DNA of 64,000 nucleotides from Alphaproteobacteria bacterium (GCA_021732145.1 JAKFVN010000003.1:62001-126000); one strand, 5' to 3'. Shown: positions 1 through 9,378, counted from the first letter of the stretch. Numbers and translations are program-made. Notes: generated from the letters alone by a model not told the origin.

Positions 1-488
1 GCCTTGCCCTTACCCAGATAATTATCAAATACCTTCACCCGCGTGGTTTCATAGGGTTCATCCACCAATGCGCATTCGGCATGCCACATGTCAAAGAGGA
101 ACGGCGCGCCGGATTTTAAACGCTTTGCGGTTTCTTTAAACAGATGCAGCATCGCAGTATGATCCGGCACGTAATTCAGCACATGGAAAAGTGCGGCCGC
201 GCCATCAAACCCATTGGCATCCAAACCGCTAATATCGCCTTCGAATAAAGTGATGGCATTATTGCCCGCGCATTTCTTGCGCATGGCATTTGCAAAATCC
301 TTATCCATTTCAACGGCGGCAATATTCGCCCATTCGGCAAGCAGCAGCGATTGATTACCCGTACCGCTGCCAATTTCCAAAATGGATGGACGCGCAGCTG
401 TTTTAACAAGGCTGCGCATAATATCGGCGTCCACCTTGTAATTCTTATCGCTGTATATGGCGTCGTAATACTCAACAAAAAGGCGCAT
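1..488 (-). CDS. Class I SAM-dependent methyltransferase (C-terminus beyond the window)
   Basis: The gene reads leftward from an ATG at 488 and runs off the window, so only about 162 residues are visible. The N-terminus (MRLFVEYYDAIYSDKNY) is followed by the SAM-binding motif I ILEIGSGTGNQS, then an acidic motif II (VEMDKDF) and a motif III-like GDISGLD. This order is typical of small Rossmann-fold methyltransferases of the Methyltransf_11/25 type. It starts 3 nt after the stop of the aminotransferase gene, so the two are probably one operon acting on a nucleotide-sugar or surface glycan. The substrate cannot be told from the sequence. Confidence 0.85.
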   Translation of the reverse strand, partial: MRLFVEYYDAIYSDKNYKVDADIMRSLVKTAARPSILEIGSGTGNQSLLLAEWANIAAVEMDKDFANAMRKKCAGNNAITLFEGDISGLDANGFDGAAALFHVLNYVPDHTAMLHLFKETAKRLKSGAPFLFDMWHAECALVDEPYETTRVKVFDNYLGKGK

Positions 489-491
489 GGC

Positions 492-1592
492 TTATCCCTT
501 TTTGAAGTAATCTTTGATGGTATCGCAGATGAATTGCAAATCGCTGTCTTGTAATTGGAAATGGATGGGAAGGCACTGCCCTTCGGCATAAAGCATCTCG
601 CAATTTTCCAGCGTTACCGCAGGTTCGCTGCGCAATTTGGGCTGCAAATGCATGGGGTAGAAAAAGCCGCGGGTTTGAATGCCCTGATCCGTCATCGCTT
701 TCATCAGCCCGTCGCGGTGCTTTGATAAAATCGGGAAACGGAATGCAATCAGATTGCTGTCCTTATTCACTTCCATAAAACGCAAATCACCAACGCCCTT
801 TAATGCCTTTTCATAAAAATTCCATTTATGAACCTTGGCGGCATAAATCGCATCAAACTTTTTCAGCTGTGCACGGCCAATCGCCGCTTGAATATCGGTA
901 ATACGGAAATTCATACCCAATGACGGGTGAATAAACGTACCTGCATTCGGGCGGCCCTGGTTGCGCAGCAGGCTGATTTTGGCGTGCATTTCTTCTGACT
1001 GCGTCATCAACATGCCGCCTTCGCCAGTTGTGATGGTTTTATCGGAATAGAATGATACAACGCCAATATCGCCGAATGTGCCGGCGTGCCTGCCCTTATG
1101 CTTTGCGCCCAATGCCTGTGCAGCATCCTCCAGCACCAGCAATTGATGTTCCTTGGCAAATGCCATCAGCGCGGTCATATCACAGCATTGGCCATAAATA
1201 TGTACCGGCATCATGATGCGCGCATTGGGGGTTAGCGCTGCCTTGAAATGCTCCACATCGCTGTTGAAGGTCTTTGGGTTGCAATCAACAAAAACAGGTT
1301 TTAATCCCGCAAACACGGCCGCCGTTGCCGAGCCATAAAACGTATAACTGGGAATTAAAACTTCGCTGCCCGGCGGAACATCAAGCGCAAGAAATGCAAG
1401 ATACAATCCCAGCGTTGCATTTGGCGCGAAGGACAAAAATTTGGAACCTGTAAAGGCCTGCAAGCTTTCGGCAAAGGCTTTGGTCTGCGGCCCTTCGGAA
1501 AGCCAGCGCGCATCAATGCATTGCTGCACCAATTCGGCTTCTTCTTTTCCAATACTTAAATCGACTTGGGAAATACTCACGGGAGGGCTCAC
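492..1592 (-). CDS. DegT/DnrJ/EryC1/StrS-family PLP-dependent sugar aminotransferase
   Basis: A 366-residue protein of the usual length for this family, which aminates keto groups of nucleotide-activated sugars for LPS, capsule or glycoprotein glycans. The PLP-binding lysine is visible as K185 in SDKTITTGEGG, and the aspartate that pairs with the cofactor ring nitrogen is D156 in LEDAAQA. The sequence GQCCDM precedes that strand. The neighbouring methyltransferase starts 3 nt downstream, which suggests a sugar-modification operon continuing to the left of the window. The exact sugar cannot be assigned. Family assignment is firm. Confidence 0.93.
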   Translation of the reverse strand: MSPPVSISQVDLSIGKEEAELVQQCIDARWLSEGPQTKAFAESLQAFTGSKFLSFAPNATLGLYLAFLALDVPPGSEVLIPSYTFYGSATAAVFAGLKPVFVDCNPKTFNSDVEHFKAALTPNARIMMPVHIYGQCCDMTALMAFAKEHQLLVLEDAAQALGAKHKGRHAGTFGDIGVVSFYSDKTITTGEGGMLMTQSEEMHAKISLLRNQGRPNAGTFIHPSLGMNFRITDIQAAIGRAQLKKFDAIYAAKVHKWNFYEKALKGVGDLRFMEVNKDSNLIAFRFPILSKHRDGLMKAMTDQGIQTRGFFYPMHLQPKLRSEPAVTLENCEMLYAEGQCLPIHFQLQDSDLQFICDTIKDYFKKG

Positions 1593-1668
1593 ACATATAT
1601 AGGTGTGTTTAGGGTGCAGCCTGACCCTTTAAAATTGAATTAACGCTTCATTTGCAGCGATAACACAG

Positions 1669-4600
1669 CTATTGACCATGACTGTCCATAACGGGTTGTT
1701 CTTGCTTGTCCTTGCGGCGGCCTTCCATCCACAAATACACAACCGGCGTGATGTAAAGGGTAAGCAGCTGCGATACCAACAACCCGCCCACAATCGCGAT
1801 ACCCAGTGGCTGGCGCAGTTCGGAGCCCGCGCCAATGCCCATTGCAATCGGCAAGGTGCCGAATAGCGCGGCAAAAGTCGTCATCATAATCGGACGGAAG
1901 CGCATCAGGCACGCATTGTAAATCGCATCATACGGGTTTTTGCCTGCATGGCGTTCCTGCATTGCAAAGTCAACCATCATAATCGCGTTCTTCTTTACAA
2001 TGCCGATGAGCAGCACAATGCCCACCAGCGACATCACGTTCAAATCCATCCCGAACAGCATCAGGAATAAAATCGCGCCAATCCCGGCAGACGGCAAGCC
2101 GGAAAGAATGGTAATGGGATGAATGAAACTTTCGTACAACATGCCCAGAATGATGTAGATAACGATGATGGCCAGCAGCAGCAATATCCCCTGGCCGGAC
2201 GATGAATCCGCAAAGGCCTGCGCCGTGCCGGCGGCGCTGCCCGTTATGTTTTCCGGCATGCCAAGCTTCTTTTTATATTCTTCAATCTTCTGCGTTGCTT
2301 CACCCAATGATTTTCCGGGCGCAAGATTATAGGAGATGGTTACGGAAGGAAGCTGTCCTTGGTGATTGATGGATAGAGCGCCAACGCCGCGGCGTACTGT
2401 TGCTATTTCCGATAGCGGCACATTGCCATTGGTACCGCGAATAAACAAATGCCCGATATTTTCCGGCGTTTGCTGGAATTTCTCATCGGTTTCCAAAATC
2501 ACCGCGTAATAGTTGCTGGGCGTGTAAATGGTCGCAACCTGTGCAGCGCCATAGGCGTTATATAAAGTATCGCGGATCATGTCATTGGTAATGCCATAGC
2601 TTGCGGCCTTGTCCGCTTGCACATCCAAGACCGCCTGCAACGATTTGAGCTGCAAATCAGTTGTCACATCCTGAAAAACCGGATCACCGTTCATGGCGTT
2701 CATGAATTTATCAGACCACAGATAAAGGCCTTCCAAATCGCTGCCCTGCAATGTGTATTGATAAAGGCTCTTCGCCAAGCGGCCGGAGATGGAGAAATTC
2801 TGCACGGGCTGCATGTAGGTTTTAAGGCCTTCAACCGCTGCGGTCGATTTACGCAGCTGCTGCATGATAACTGCTGCCGATGGGCGCTCGCTGCGTGGTT
2901 TTAAACCAAAGAACAAACGGCCCGTATTATACGCACCACGCCCGCCGCCCAGCGCAAAGAACACATCGGTGACGTAGGGATTCGCCTTCACAATCGCTGC
3001 AACGCGTTTCTGCTTATCCAGCATCTGGGCATAGGAAACATCCTGCGCGGCTTCGGTCTGTGCAAAGACGAAGCCTGTATCTTCCAGCGGGAAAAAGCCT
3101 TTTTGCACAGCCGTGAACAAATACACGCTGAAGCCAATGCTGGCGACCGTGAACAGCAGCATCATCTTTTGATGTTGCAGGACAAATTCCAGCGAGGAAC
3201 GATACGCGTTCTGAACTTTATCAAACGCATTATCAAGCCAGATTTCATATGGCTTCCGCTGCTGGTCATGCGGATTTTTCAAAAAGCGCGAGCACAGCAT
3301 TGGCGTGAGCGTAAGCGCAATAAAGCCAGAGATTAAAATCGCCATGCTGATGGTTACTGCGAATTCATGGAAAATACGTCCCACAATCCCGCCCATGAAT
3401 AATACAGGGATGAAGACGGCGACAAGCGAGAAGGTAATCGACATAATGGTAAAGCCGATTTCCTTGGAGCCTTTAATGGCGGCATCAAACGGTTTCATGC
3501 CTTCTTCAATATGGCGCACGATATTTTCCAGCATCACAATCGCATCATCCACCACAAAGCCCACGCACAGCGTAATCGCCAGCAGCGAAATGCTGTTAAT
3601 GCTGAAATCAAACAGCGCCATCACGCCGTAGGTCGCGATGATGGAAAGCGGCACTGCCAGCGCCGGAATCATCGTTGCACGCAGCGTCTTCAAAAACAGG
3701 AAGATAACCAGAACAACCAGGATAACGGTGATCAGCAGCGTGAACTGCACATCATTCACCGCTTCATGCACGGCAACCGAGCGGTCGAACAGCGGGGTCA
3801 ATTCAATGCTGGCAGGAATTTGCGCCTTAAACACGGGCAGCAGCGCGCGCACTTTTTTAACCACTTCAATGGTGTTGGAATCGGGCTGGCGCTGAATGGC
3901 GATGACCACTGCCTGTTTGGCATTCAAATAGCCAGCAACACGCGTGTCTTCCACGCCGTCCACGGCCGTTGCAATGTCCTTGACACGCAGCGGCTTACCG
4001 TCTTTCCACATGGCGATAACTTCGGCAAAATCCTTTGCCTGCTTGGGCTGGTTGGCAATATCAATGTTAAATAATTGCTTTACACCGCTGATGATGCCGA
4101 CCGGCGCGTTCGATGCAGCCGATGTCAACGCATTGCTTACCGTATCAATCGACAAGCCATTGGCCGCCAGTTTGCCGGGGTCAACCTGCACGCGCACCGC
4201 ATATTTTTGCGTGCCGTAAATAAGAACCTGCGCCACGCCTGTCAGGGTTGATAGGCGCTGCGCCATAATCGTATCGGCATATTCATTCACCTGCGATAAG
4301 GGCAGCGTGTCGGATGATACAGCAACGAACAATACCGGCTGGTCAGCAGGGTTTACTTTCTGAAAAGATGGCGGGGTTATCATTTCCTTGGGCAATTTGC
4401 GCAAGGTTGCCGAAATCGCTGTCTGCACGTCCAACGCCGCGCCGTCAATGTTCCTGTCCAGATCAAACTGCAATGTAATTTGTGTTGAGCCCAGAAAGCT
4501 GGTTGATGTCATGGCGCTAACGCCGGCGATGGTTGAAAACTGCCGCTCCAGCGGTGTTGCAACGGACGATGCCATAGTCTTGGGGCTTGCGCCGGGCAAA

Positions 4601-4749
4601 TTCGCCGTTACCTGAATGGTTGGAAAATCCACACGCGGCAATGCGCTGACCGCCAGCTGGCGGTAACCTGCGATACCGCCCACCAATAATGCAACCATCA
4701 GCAATACAGTGAAGACGGGACGGCGAATGCAAAATTCAGAAATGTTCAT
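1669..4749 (-). CDS. RND (HAE1-type) efflux transporter permease
   Basis: A 1026-residue inner-membrane proton-drug antiporter subunit of normal length. It starts with the family's N-terminal helix (FCIRRPVFTVLLM) and has the two-fold RND layout: a helix, a large periplasmic porter loop, a helix bundle, then a repeat of the same. The fourth-helix proton-relay motif is present as VVDDAIVMLENIVRHIEEG, and the second-half bundle has GIVKKNAIMMVDFAM. Similarity is to the MdtB/MdtC/MuxB-like branch, but there is only one permease here, so it probably works as a homotrimer. It lies 11 nt after the membrane-fusion gene. No outer-membrane channel gene is adjacent. Confidence 0.95.
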   Translation of the reverse strand: MNISEFCIRRPVFTVLLMVALLVGGIAGYRQLAVSALPRVDFPTIQVTANLPGASPKTMASSVATPLERQFSTIAGVSAMTSTSFLGSTQITLQFDLDRNIDGAALDVQTAISATLRKLPKEMITPPSFQKVNPADQPVLFVAVSSDTLPLSQVNEYADTIMAQRLSTLTGVAQVLIYGTQKYAVRVQVDPGKLAANGLSIDTVSNALTSAASNAPVGIISGVKQLFNIDIANQPKQAKDFAEVIAMWKDGKPLRVKDIATAVDGVEDTRVAGYLNAKQAVVIAIQRQPDSNTIEVVKKVRALLPVFKAQIPASIELTPLFDRSVAVHEAVNDVQFTLLITVILVVLVIFLFLKTLRATMIPALAVPLSIIATYGVMALFDFSINSISLLAITLCVGFVVDDAIVMLENIVRHIEEGMKPFDAAIKGSKEIGFTIMSITFSLVAVFIPVLFMGGIVGRIFHEFAVTISMAILISGFIALTLTPMLCSRFLKNPHDQQRKPYEIWLDNAFDKVQNAYRSSLEFVLQHQKMMLLFTVASIGFSVYLFTAVQKGFFPLEDTGFVFAQTEAAQDVSYAQMLDKQKRVAAIVKANPYVTDVFFALGGGRGAYNTGRLFFGLKPRSERPSAAVIMQQLRKSTAAVEGLKTYMQPVQNFSISGRLAKSLYQYTLQGSDLEGLYLWSDKFMNAMNGDPVFQDVTTDLQLKSLQAVLDVQADKAASYGITNDMIRDTLYNAYGAAQVATIYTPSNYYAVILETDEKFQQTPENIGHLFIRGTNGNVPLSEIATVRRGVGALSINHQGQLPSVTISYNLAPGKSLGEATQKIEEYKKKLGMPENITGSAAGTAQAFADSSSGQGILLLLAIIVIYIILGMLYESFIHPITILSGLPSAGIGAILFLMLFGMDLNVMSLVGIVLLIGIVKKNAIMMVDFAMQERHAGKNPYDAIYNACLMRFRPIMMTTFAALFGTLPIAMGIGAGSELRQPLGIAIVGGLLVSQLLTLYITPVVYLWMEGRRKDKQEQPVMDSHGQ

Positions 4750-4760
4750 TAGAAATCTTT

Positions 4761-6017
4761 TTAGTGTTGTGCTGGTACTGGCTTATCAGATGTTGGCCTA
4801 TCGGTTGTCGGTTGCTGCTCTGCCGGTGCTGGCGCTAATGGAATCAGTTCAGCCGGTTTTTCAGCGGGCTTGTCTTCGGCCTTTGGCGCTTCCTTTGGGG
4901 AATCGCCCTTTGGGGAGTCCGGGTAACGCACGGAAACGGCATCGCCGTCCTTTAATGTCAGCGCGCCATCCACCACCACCGCATCGCCCGCTTTCACATT
5001 GGCAGCAATCACCGCCATGCCTTCAAACACGCGTTGCACGGTTACGGGCTGTTTGGAAGCCTTGCCATTCGCAACCGCAAAAAAGTAATCGCCTGACTGC
5101 CCACGCTGAATGGCGGTTTCCGGCACAACCAGCACGCCATTCTCAACGCCAAGGCGCACAGTCAAATTCACGAACATGCCAGGCCACAGCCGTTCATCCA
5201 GATTTTCAAAGGTTGCTCGTGCAACAAAGGTGCCGCTGGCGGCATCTACCTGGTTATCGATGTAAGTGAGCTTGCCTTGCACAGGATTTTTATCATTATC
5301 AATCATCGCAACCACTTCAGGCATTTGCGTTGCCATTGATTTACGAAGCGCCGTTAAATAAATTTGCGGCACGGCCAGCTGCGCGCGCACGGGTTTTACC
5401 TCGTTAATCGTCACCAGCGCGGTCGTGTCATTGGCCTTCACGTTGTTGCCAAGCGTGAGGTTTATGGTTCCCGCCTTGCCCCCAATTGGTGCAGTGATAA
5501 CGGTATATCCCAATTGCACATTCGCGCTGTCAATGGCGGCCTGATCAACCGCAACGCTGGCCTGCTGGCCTTCGTAATTGGCCTTGGCCGTATCGTAATT
5601 GGCAACGGTTTCATAGCCTTTCTGTTTCAAATCCTTCGCGCGATTGTATTTCATGCGCGCATCTTCCAAAAGCGCACGGTCACGTGCAAGATTTGATTTC
5701 AATGATTGCAACTGGGCTTCCAGCGTGCGGCGATCCAGCACAAACAATACATCGCCTTTTTTCACTTCATTGCCGTCTTTAAAGCGCACCTCCATGATCG
5801 CGCTGTCGATGCGCGATTTAATGGCAACCGTCTGGTTTGCCACCACGTTGCCCACCACATTCAAATCCAGCGGCAAGTCTTTTTGCTCAACATTCGCGGT
5901 CACCACATTCACGGAAGCCGGGCCACTTTTGCCCTTATCCGCGCCGTGTCCTGCCATTAAAAGCCATCCGCCACCAAGGACGGCAAGAAGCGCGATTACA
6001 GCAACAGGTCTATTCAT
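4761..6017 (-). CDS. RND efflux periplasmic adaptor (HlyD/MdtA-like membrane fusion protein)
   Basis: 418 residues. It has an N-terminal membrane anchor (AVIALLAVLGGGWLLMAG), a split biotinyl-lipoyl domain (DLNVVGNVVANQTVAIKSR ... TVITAPIGGKAG), a coiled-coil hairpin between the lipoyl halves (about residues 100-170, rich in K, R, E, A), then beta-barrel and membrane-proximal domains (LWPGMFVNLTVRL). The C-terminal 45 residues are a low-complexity Pro/Ala/Lys/Asp tail, longer than usual. It bridges the permease to an outer-membrane channel. It lies between marR (19 nt upstream) and the permease gene (11 nt downstream). Confidence 0.94.
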   Translation of the reverse strand: MNRPVAVIALLAVLGGGWLLMAGHGADKGKSGPASVNVVTANVEQKDLPLDLNVVGNVVANQTVAIKSRIDSAIMEVRFKDGNEVKKGDVLFVLDRRTLEAQLQSLKSNLARDRALLEDARMKYNRAKDLKQKGYETVANYDTAKANYEGQQASVAVDQAAIDSANVQLGYTVITAPIGGKAGTINLTLGNNVKANDTTALVTINEVKPVRAQLAVPQIYLTALRKSMATQMPEVVAMIDNDKNPVQGKLTYIDNQVDAASGTFVARATFENLDERLWPGMFVNLTVRLGVENGVLVVPETAIQRGQSGDYFFAVANGKASKQPVTVQRVFEGMAVIAANVKAGDAVVVDGALTLKDGDAVSVRYPDSPKGDSPKEAPKAEDKPAEKPAELIPLAPAPAEQQPTTDRPTSDKPVPAQH

Positions 6018-6036
6018 AAGCTCGTCTTTCGGTTAC

Positions 6037-6534
6037 TCAGGGGCCAGTTTTAAGGGGGGTTTGAATGGAGTTTAAATTATCGCGCATGCGCTGCAGGAAA
6101 GCTAGCAGCAGCTTATGCTCTTTAACCGAAAAACCAAATAGCGCATTTGAACGTAAATCCAGCGCAAGACTGCGCATATGGCCAGTATAGGTTTCCACTT
6201 TTGTGTCCAGAAAGACACGTTTCACCCGCTTGTCCTTTTTATCGGTCACGCGGCGGCACCATTTCTTCCTCTCCATCCTGTCGAGAAGATGCACAAGGCT
6301 CATTGGAGCAATTTCAAGGCGCTCCGCCAAATCTGTCTGGCGGATGCCGGGGTTGCGGCGCAGCGTGCGCAGGCATTGCCACTGGGTTCGCGTTAAGCCC
6401 ATTTTGCGCGCCTGCTCGTCAAACTGTTTGATGTATTGCTTGGCCAAATCGTGAATCAGCAGCGCTTCATTGCCCTTGACCACATCATCAATCACAAGCT
6501 TTTTTGGAACTGGTTTTTTTAAGTGTCGTTTCAA
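6037..6534 (-). CDS. MarR-family transcriptional regulator
   Basis: 165 residues with a winged helix-turn-helix: helices around RTQWQCLRTLRRNPGIRQTD and the recognition region LAERLEIAPMSLVHLLDRM, then a basic wing (RRVTDKKDKRVKRVFLD). The N-terminus is lysine-rich. It is the first gene of the efflux operon, 19 nt before the adaptor gene. MarR proteins usually repress their own operon and lose DNA binding when they meet a drug-like ligand, so local autoregulation is the natural inference. No clear operator palindrome could be fixed in the upstream spacer. Confidence 0.92.
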   Translation of the reverse strand: MKRHLKKPVPKKLVIDDVVKGNEALLIHDLAKQYIKQFDEQARKMGLTRTQWQCLRTLRRNPGIRQTDLAERLEIAPMSLVHLLDRMERKKWCRRVTDKKDKRVKRVFLDTKVETYTGHMRSLALDLRSNALFGFSVKEHKLLLAFLQRMRDNLNSIQTPLKTGP

Positions 6535-6677
6535 GTCTGCACGCGGTTCGCCTAATTAGTAACGCAGGTTATAAATTAAGCCGTATAAATTTTCCATAAG
6601 GACTGGGATACAGCCGGGGGTAAAAAGCCACACCCTGTTGCAGGGAAACCAGCACTTTAGGGAAATAAGGCATAAAA

Positions 6678-6716
6678 AAACGGGGGCCCAAGTCATTTTA
6701 AGGGAGGCCCCCGTTT
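6678..6716 (-). terminator. Rho-independent terminator of the DUF1761-like gene
   Basis: A perfect 11-bp inverted repeat (AAACGGGGGCC at 6678-6688, GGCCCCCGTTT at 6706-6716) with a 17-nt loop. Read on the minus strand it is followed by a run of seven T, and it lies just past the stop codon at 6733. It also separates this gene from the marR promoter region. Confidence 0.85.
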
Positions 6717-6732
6717 AGTGTATTCCTGAGAA

Positions 6733-7137
6733 TTAATCCTTCTTGGTTTTAATGATAACCAAGGTGGTAAGAATGCTTACAAGCACCAAGTGCATGAAGA
6801 TTACAAGCATTGCAACTTTGGCAACACCCATAAGGTTCAATAACATCAAGAGTGGCAAGCCAAGACCAAAGATACCAAAGGTCAGGCCGGTTTTAATCCC
6901 GTCATTGATATCTTTCACGCCGTTGTGCTTCACCACACCGTCAAGGATATGGGTAAGACCAAAGCTGCTCAATACCAATAACAATAGGGATGTGACATCG
7001 GTTTGCAAGAAATCGATGGCATGTCCGCCGCCTGTTTTGATGATATCACCGAACAGATAAGAACCGTACCACAAGTAACCAATGATAAGCTGCACCACTA
7101 TAGTCATAAGCACCGTAAGACCATTGACCTTACTCAT
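6733..7137 (-). CDS. DUF1761-like small integral membrane protein
   Basis: 134 residues from the ATG at 7137, chosen because a strong ribosome-binding site (GGAGGAG) ends 5 nt before it; a longer frame adds 18 residues with no such site. Four hydrophobic helices are visible: VNGLTVLMTIVVQLIIGY, VTSLLLLVLSSFGLTHIL, GLTFGIFGLGLPLLMLLNL and VAMLVIFMHLVLVSILTTL. The sequence IIGYLWYGSYLFGD in the first helix matches the tryptophan-tyrosine-glycine signature of DUF1761 proteins. The function of that family is not known. It is monocistronic, with a strong terminator behind it. Confidence 0.72.
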   Translation of the reverse strand: MSKVNGLTVLMTIVVQLIIGYLWYGSYLFGDIIKTGGGHAIDFLQTDVTSLLLLVLSSFGLTHILDGVVKHNGVKDINDGIKTGLTFGIFGLGLPLLMLLNLMGVAKVAMLVIFMHLVLVSILTTLVIIKTKKD

Positions 7138-7267
7138 TTGTACTCCTCCATAAGAAACACAGCGCATTTGCTGCGAGTCAAATCGTAACAAAACATGATT
7201 AAATTCGGCTTAGGACTTGGCGGGAGAACCCTTTATTACGCTATATTTTACAGGGGTTATCTCGCAT

Positions 7268-7286
7268 CTGCGCTGAAGCAGCGCAG
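7268..7286. repeat. Small perfect hairpin in spacer
   Basis: CTGCGCTG and CAGCGCAG form an 8-bp perfect stem around an AAG loop, in the spacer between the divergent DUF1761-like and ydbH genes. There is no T-run, so it is not a standard terminator. The AAG loop resembles that of the small palindromes elsewhere in this window, but the flanks do not match. Apart from this hairpin, nothing is recognised in 7138-7388. Confidence 0.45.
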
Positions 7287-7388
7287 CATGAAATCGCCGT
7301 TATTGCAGTGCATGAAAACACGGATTAGACACAGTTACGATAACCCATTCATCCGTCATAACATTTTGCCTTTGGCCATTTTTCGCTT

Positions 7389-8816
7389 ATGCTGCATTAC
7401 AGCAAGAATTTCCAAAACACGCTCATGCCGATAAAACACATCAAACAACATCCGATGAAATTCACAACTGCTGCGCTTATCGTGCTGGTCACGGCGGTGG
7501 TACTTTTTGTGCCGTGGAAAATCATCGCACAGCAAAAGATTGTCGAGATGCTGGCGCAAAACGGTTTTGAAGGATCAACGCTGAACATCACCCATATTGG
7601 GTTAAACAGCGCGCAATTGGAAAACCTGCGTCTGTCCAAGGATTCATCACCGCTCTTTGACAAAATGACCATCAACTTCTCCCCGCGCGATTTATTGGCG
7701 GGCCGCGCCAGCCATCTGGCGTTTAGCGGGCTGAATGTGCAATTGCAGCAACACGCCGGTAACTGGCTGCTTAACGGCGCGGCGCTGCATGCCGTTAAGG
7801 CAACTGATAAGCCTGCTCCTGTCGTCATCCCGGTAACCAAGGATGACATTTATGCCTTCGGCCTTGACGCGGCGGAATTGCAAAACAGCACGGTGCGCAT
7901 AACCACCGATGCGTTCAATGCCGAAACACCGCTGGTCATCATGTTCCAGAAATTTCCGGAAACGACAATCAATGCCACATCCAGGAATGCGCAGCTCACG
8001 GCATCAGGCATAACAATCAATGCCGAGCAGATTCATATAAAGATGGCGCTGGATACATCCGGCAATAAATGGAACGGCACATGGCAAGCCGATAATATCC
8101 AGACGCGCGGGCAGGATGATCTTATCCCGACACTTCTTGGTTCAGGAAATATCGAGGCAAGCGCCAACACCATTACAATGAACGGACGGTTAGACAGCGC
8201 GAACAAAACCACGCACGCATCATTCCAGCTCACTTACCCGCTTGGCGCTCCGGAAAAGGCGCAATTCCACCTTATCTCTGCCGCGATGCCCTGGAATAAG
8301 GGCATGGTATCGGTCAATAATACGGTTATTCCATTCAGCGGCAAAGAGGACATCCACATGACGATTAATGTTGATCATGTCCCTGTCAATGCATTGATGA
8401 TGATGCTGACAGGCAAGGAAACCAGCGCAACCGGCGATGTATCAGGCAGCATTCCTGTGACCATCGCACCGGATGGCAAAATTTCAATTGGCCAAGGCAA
8501 GCTTGCCACCGAAAAACCCGGCATGATTTCCTTAAGCCCGGAAACCATCCCCGGCGATAACGAACAAATCACCTTTGTGCGCGAAGTAATGAAGAATTTG
8601 CAGTATCAGGTTCTGTCGGTCGGTATGGATAGCGATAAAGACCGAAAACTATCCGTGCTGCTGGCAGTTGAAGGAAGTAATCCCGATGTTGCCGAAGGCC
8701 GTCCGGTAAAATTGAACGTGCAATTAACGGGCGACCTGCTAAACTTCATCCAGCAAAGCATTCTGTCCGTCATCAATCCCCAGGCGTTCTTAAAGCAGGA
8801 ACCTCATGCACAATAA
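7389..8816 (+). CDS. ydbH: YdbH-like AsmA-clan intermembrane lipid transport protein
   Basis: 475 residues from the first ATG; an ATG at 7455 (MKFTTAALIVLVTAVVLFV) puts the membrane anchor at the N-terminus and may be the true start, as neither has a clear Shine-Dalgarno. A single N-terminal helix is followed by a long, mostly beta-strand periplasmic domain (repeated short amphipathic strands such as LTASGITINAEQIHIKMAL). In E. coli, YdbH is one of three AsmA-like proteins that redundantly carry phospholipid to the outer membrane. This copy is shorter than the E. coli protein. The call rests mainly on the next two genes, a YnbE-type lipoprotein and a YdbL-type protein, the conserved partners. 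Confidence 0.8.
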   Translation: MLHYSKNFQNTLMPIKHIKQHPMKFTTAALIVLVTAVVLFVPWKIIAQQKIVEMLAQNGFEGSTLNITHIGLNSAQLENLRLSKDSSPLFDKMTINFSPRDLLAGRASHLAFSGLNVQLQQHAGNWLLNGAALHAVKATDKPAPVVIPVTKDDIYAFGLDAAELQNSTVRITTDAFNAETPLVIMFQKFPETTINATSRNAQLTASGITINAEQIHIKMALDTSGNKWNGTWQADNIQTRGQDDLIPTLLGSGNIEASANTITMNGRLDSANKTTHASFQLTYPLGAPEKAQFHLISAAMPWNKGMVSVNNTVIPFSGKEDIHMTINVDHVPVNALMMMLTGKETSATGDVSGSIPVTIAPDGKISIGQGKLATEKPGMISLSPETIPGDNEQITFVREVMKNLQYQVLSVGMDSDKDRKLSVLLAVEGSNPDVAEGRPVKLNVQLTGDLLNFIQQSILSVINPQAFLKQEPHAQ

Positions 8817-9006
8817 ATCCATTTTCACTGCGCTTCCAGCAATCTTCTGTGTGCTCGGCATGGCCGCATGCACGCCAACCGTTGCCGTGCAAGCACCTGA
8901 CAAGCCGATTGAAATCAATTTGAACGTGAAGATTGAACAACGCGTGAAAGTTGAAATTCAACAAGATGCCCGCAAGGTTATCGCCAAGAACAAAGATATT
9001 TTCTAA
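8806..9006 (+). CDS. ynbE: YnbE-like outer-membrane lipoprotein
   Basis: 66 residues, overlapping the end of ydbH by 11 nt, with AGGAACC before the ATG. The signal sequence ends in a lipobox (LGMAACTP), so the mature protein would start at a lipidated cysteine. The rest matches the YnbE pattern: a proline-containing linker (VAVQAPDKPIEINLNVKI) and a short basic tail (EIQQDARKVIAKN). In E. coli YnbE is the outer-membrane partner that pairs with YdbH to form an intermembrane bridge. Confidence 0.88.
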   Translation: MHNKSIFTALPAIFCVLGMAACTPTVAVQAPDKPIEINLNVKIEQRVKVEIQQDARKVIAKNKDIF

Positions 9007-9034
9007 TCACTCATTCGCATAACGAGGAGCTAGC

Positions 9035-9352
9035 ATGAAAAACCGTTTACTGACTGCCGCCGCGCTTATCCTTTCCCTTGGTGCATTACCTGCCTTCGCG
9101 GATTTGCAGAGCGCGCGCGCCGCCGGCCAAATCGGCGAAAAGGCTGATGGCTATGTGACTGCGTTTGACCCATCCGTGCAAAGTCTCGTGGATGAGATAA
9201 ATGCAAAGCGTAAAGCGCAATACGCAGCCGTGGCCGCAGAAAAAGGTCAATCGGCCGCTACGGTTGGCGCTTTATACGCTGGCACCATCATTCCTACCTT
9301 GCAGAAAGGCGCGAAATATCAGGCTGCTGACGGCAGCTGGAAGACCAAGTAA
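9035..9352 (+). CDS. ydbL: YdbL-like (DUF1318) periplasmic protein
   Basis: 105 residues with a cleavable signal peptide (LLTAAALILSLGALPAFA) and a mature DUF1318 domain: LQSARAAGQIGEKADGYV at the start, VDEINAKRKAQYAAVAAEKG in the middle and AADGSWKTK at the end. The start has a good ribosome-binding site (CGAGGAG). It is the third gene of the ydbH-ynbE-ydbL set and is closed by a terminator. YdbL is thought to modulate the YdbH-YnbE interaction; that role is taken from E. coli and not shown here. Confidence 0.9.
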   Translation: MKNRLLTAAALILSLGALPAFADLQSARAAGQIGEKADGYVTAFDPSVQSLVDEINAKRKAQYAAVAAEKGQSAATVGALYAGTIIPTLQKGAKYQAADGSWKTK

Positions 9353-9378
9353 GTCAGGCCAATACTTTATAAAATATG

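Noticed and set aside
176-589. 137-codon minus-strand frame at the left edge
   Set aside because: It is out of frame with the methyltransferase that starts at 488, and it overlaps the aminotransferase end.
1593-1668. Small dyads (CACAC/GTGTG, AGGGT/ACCCT) between the RND and aminotransferase genes
   Set aside because: The stems are too short and lack a T-run on the minus strand, so I do not call a terminator.
3511-4074. 187-codon open frame on the plus strand within the RND permease gene
   Set aside because: It lies entirely opposite a clearly real permease gene; its His/Gln/Arg-rich composition is the usual shadow of a coding strand.
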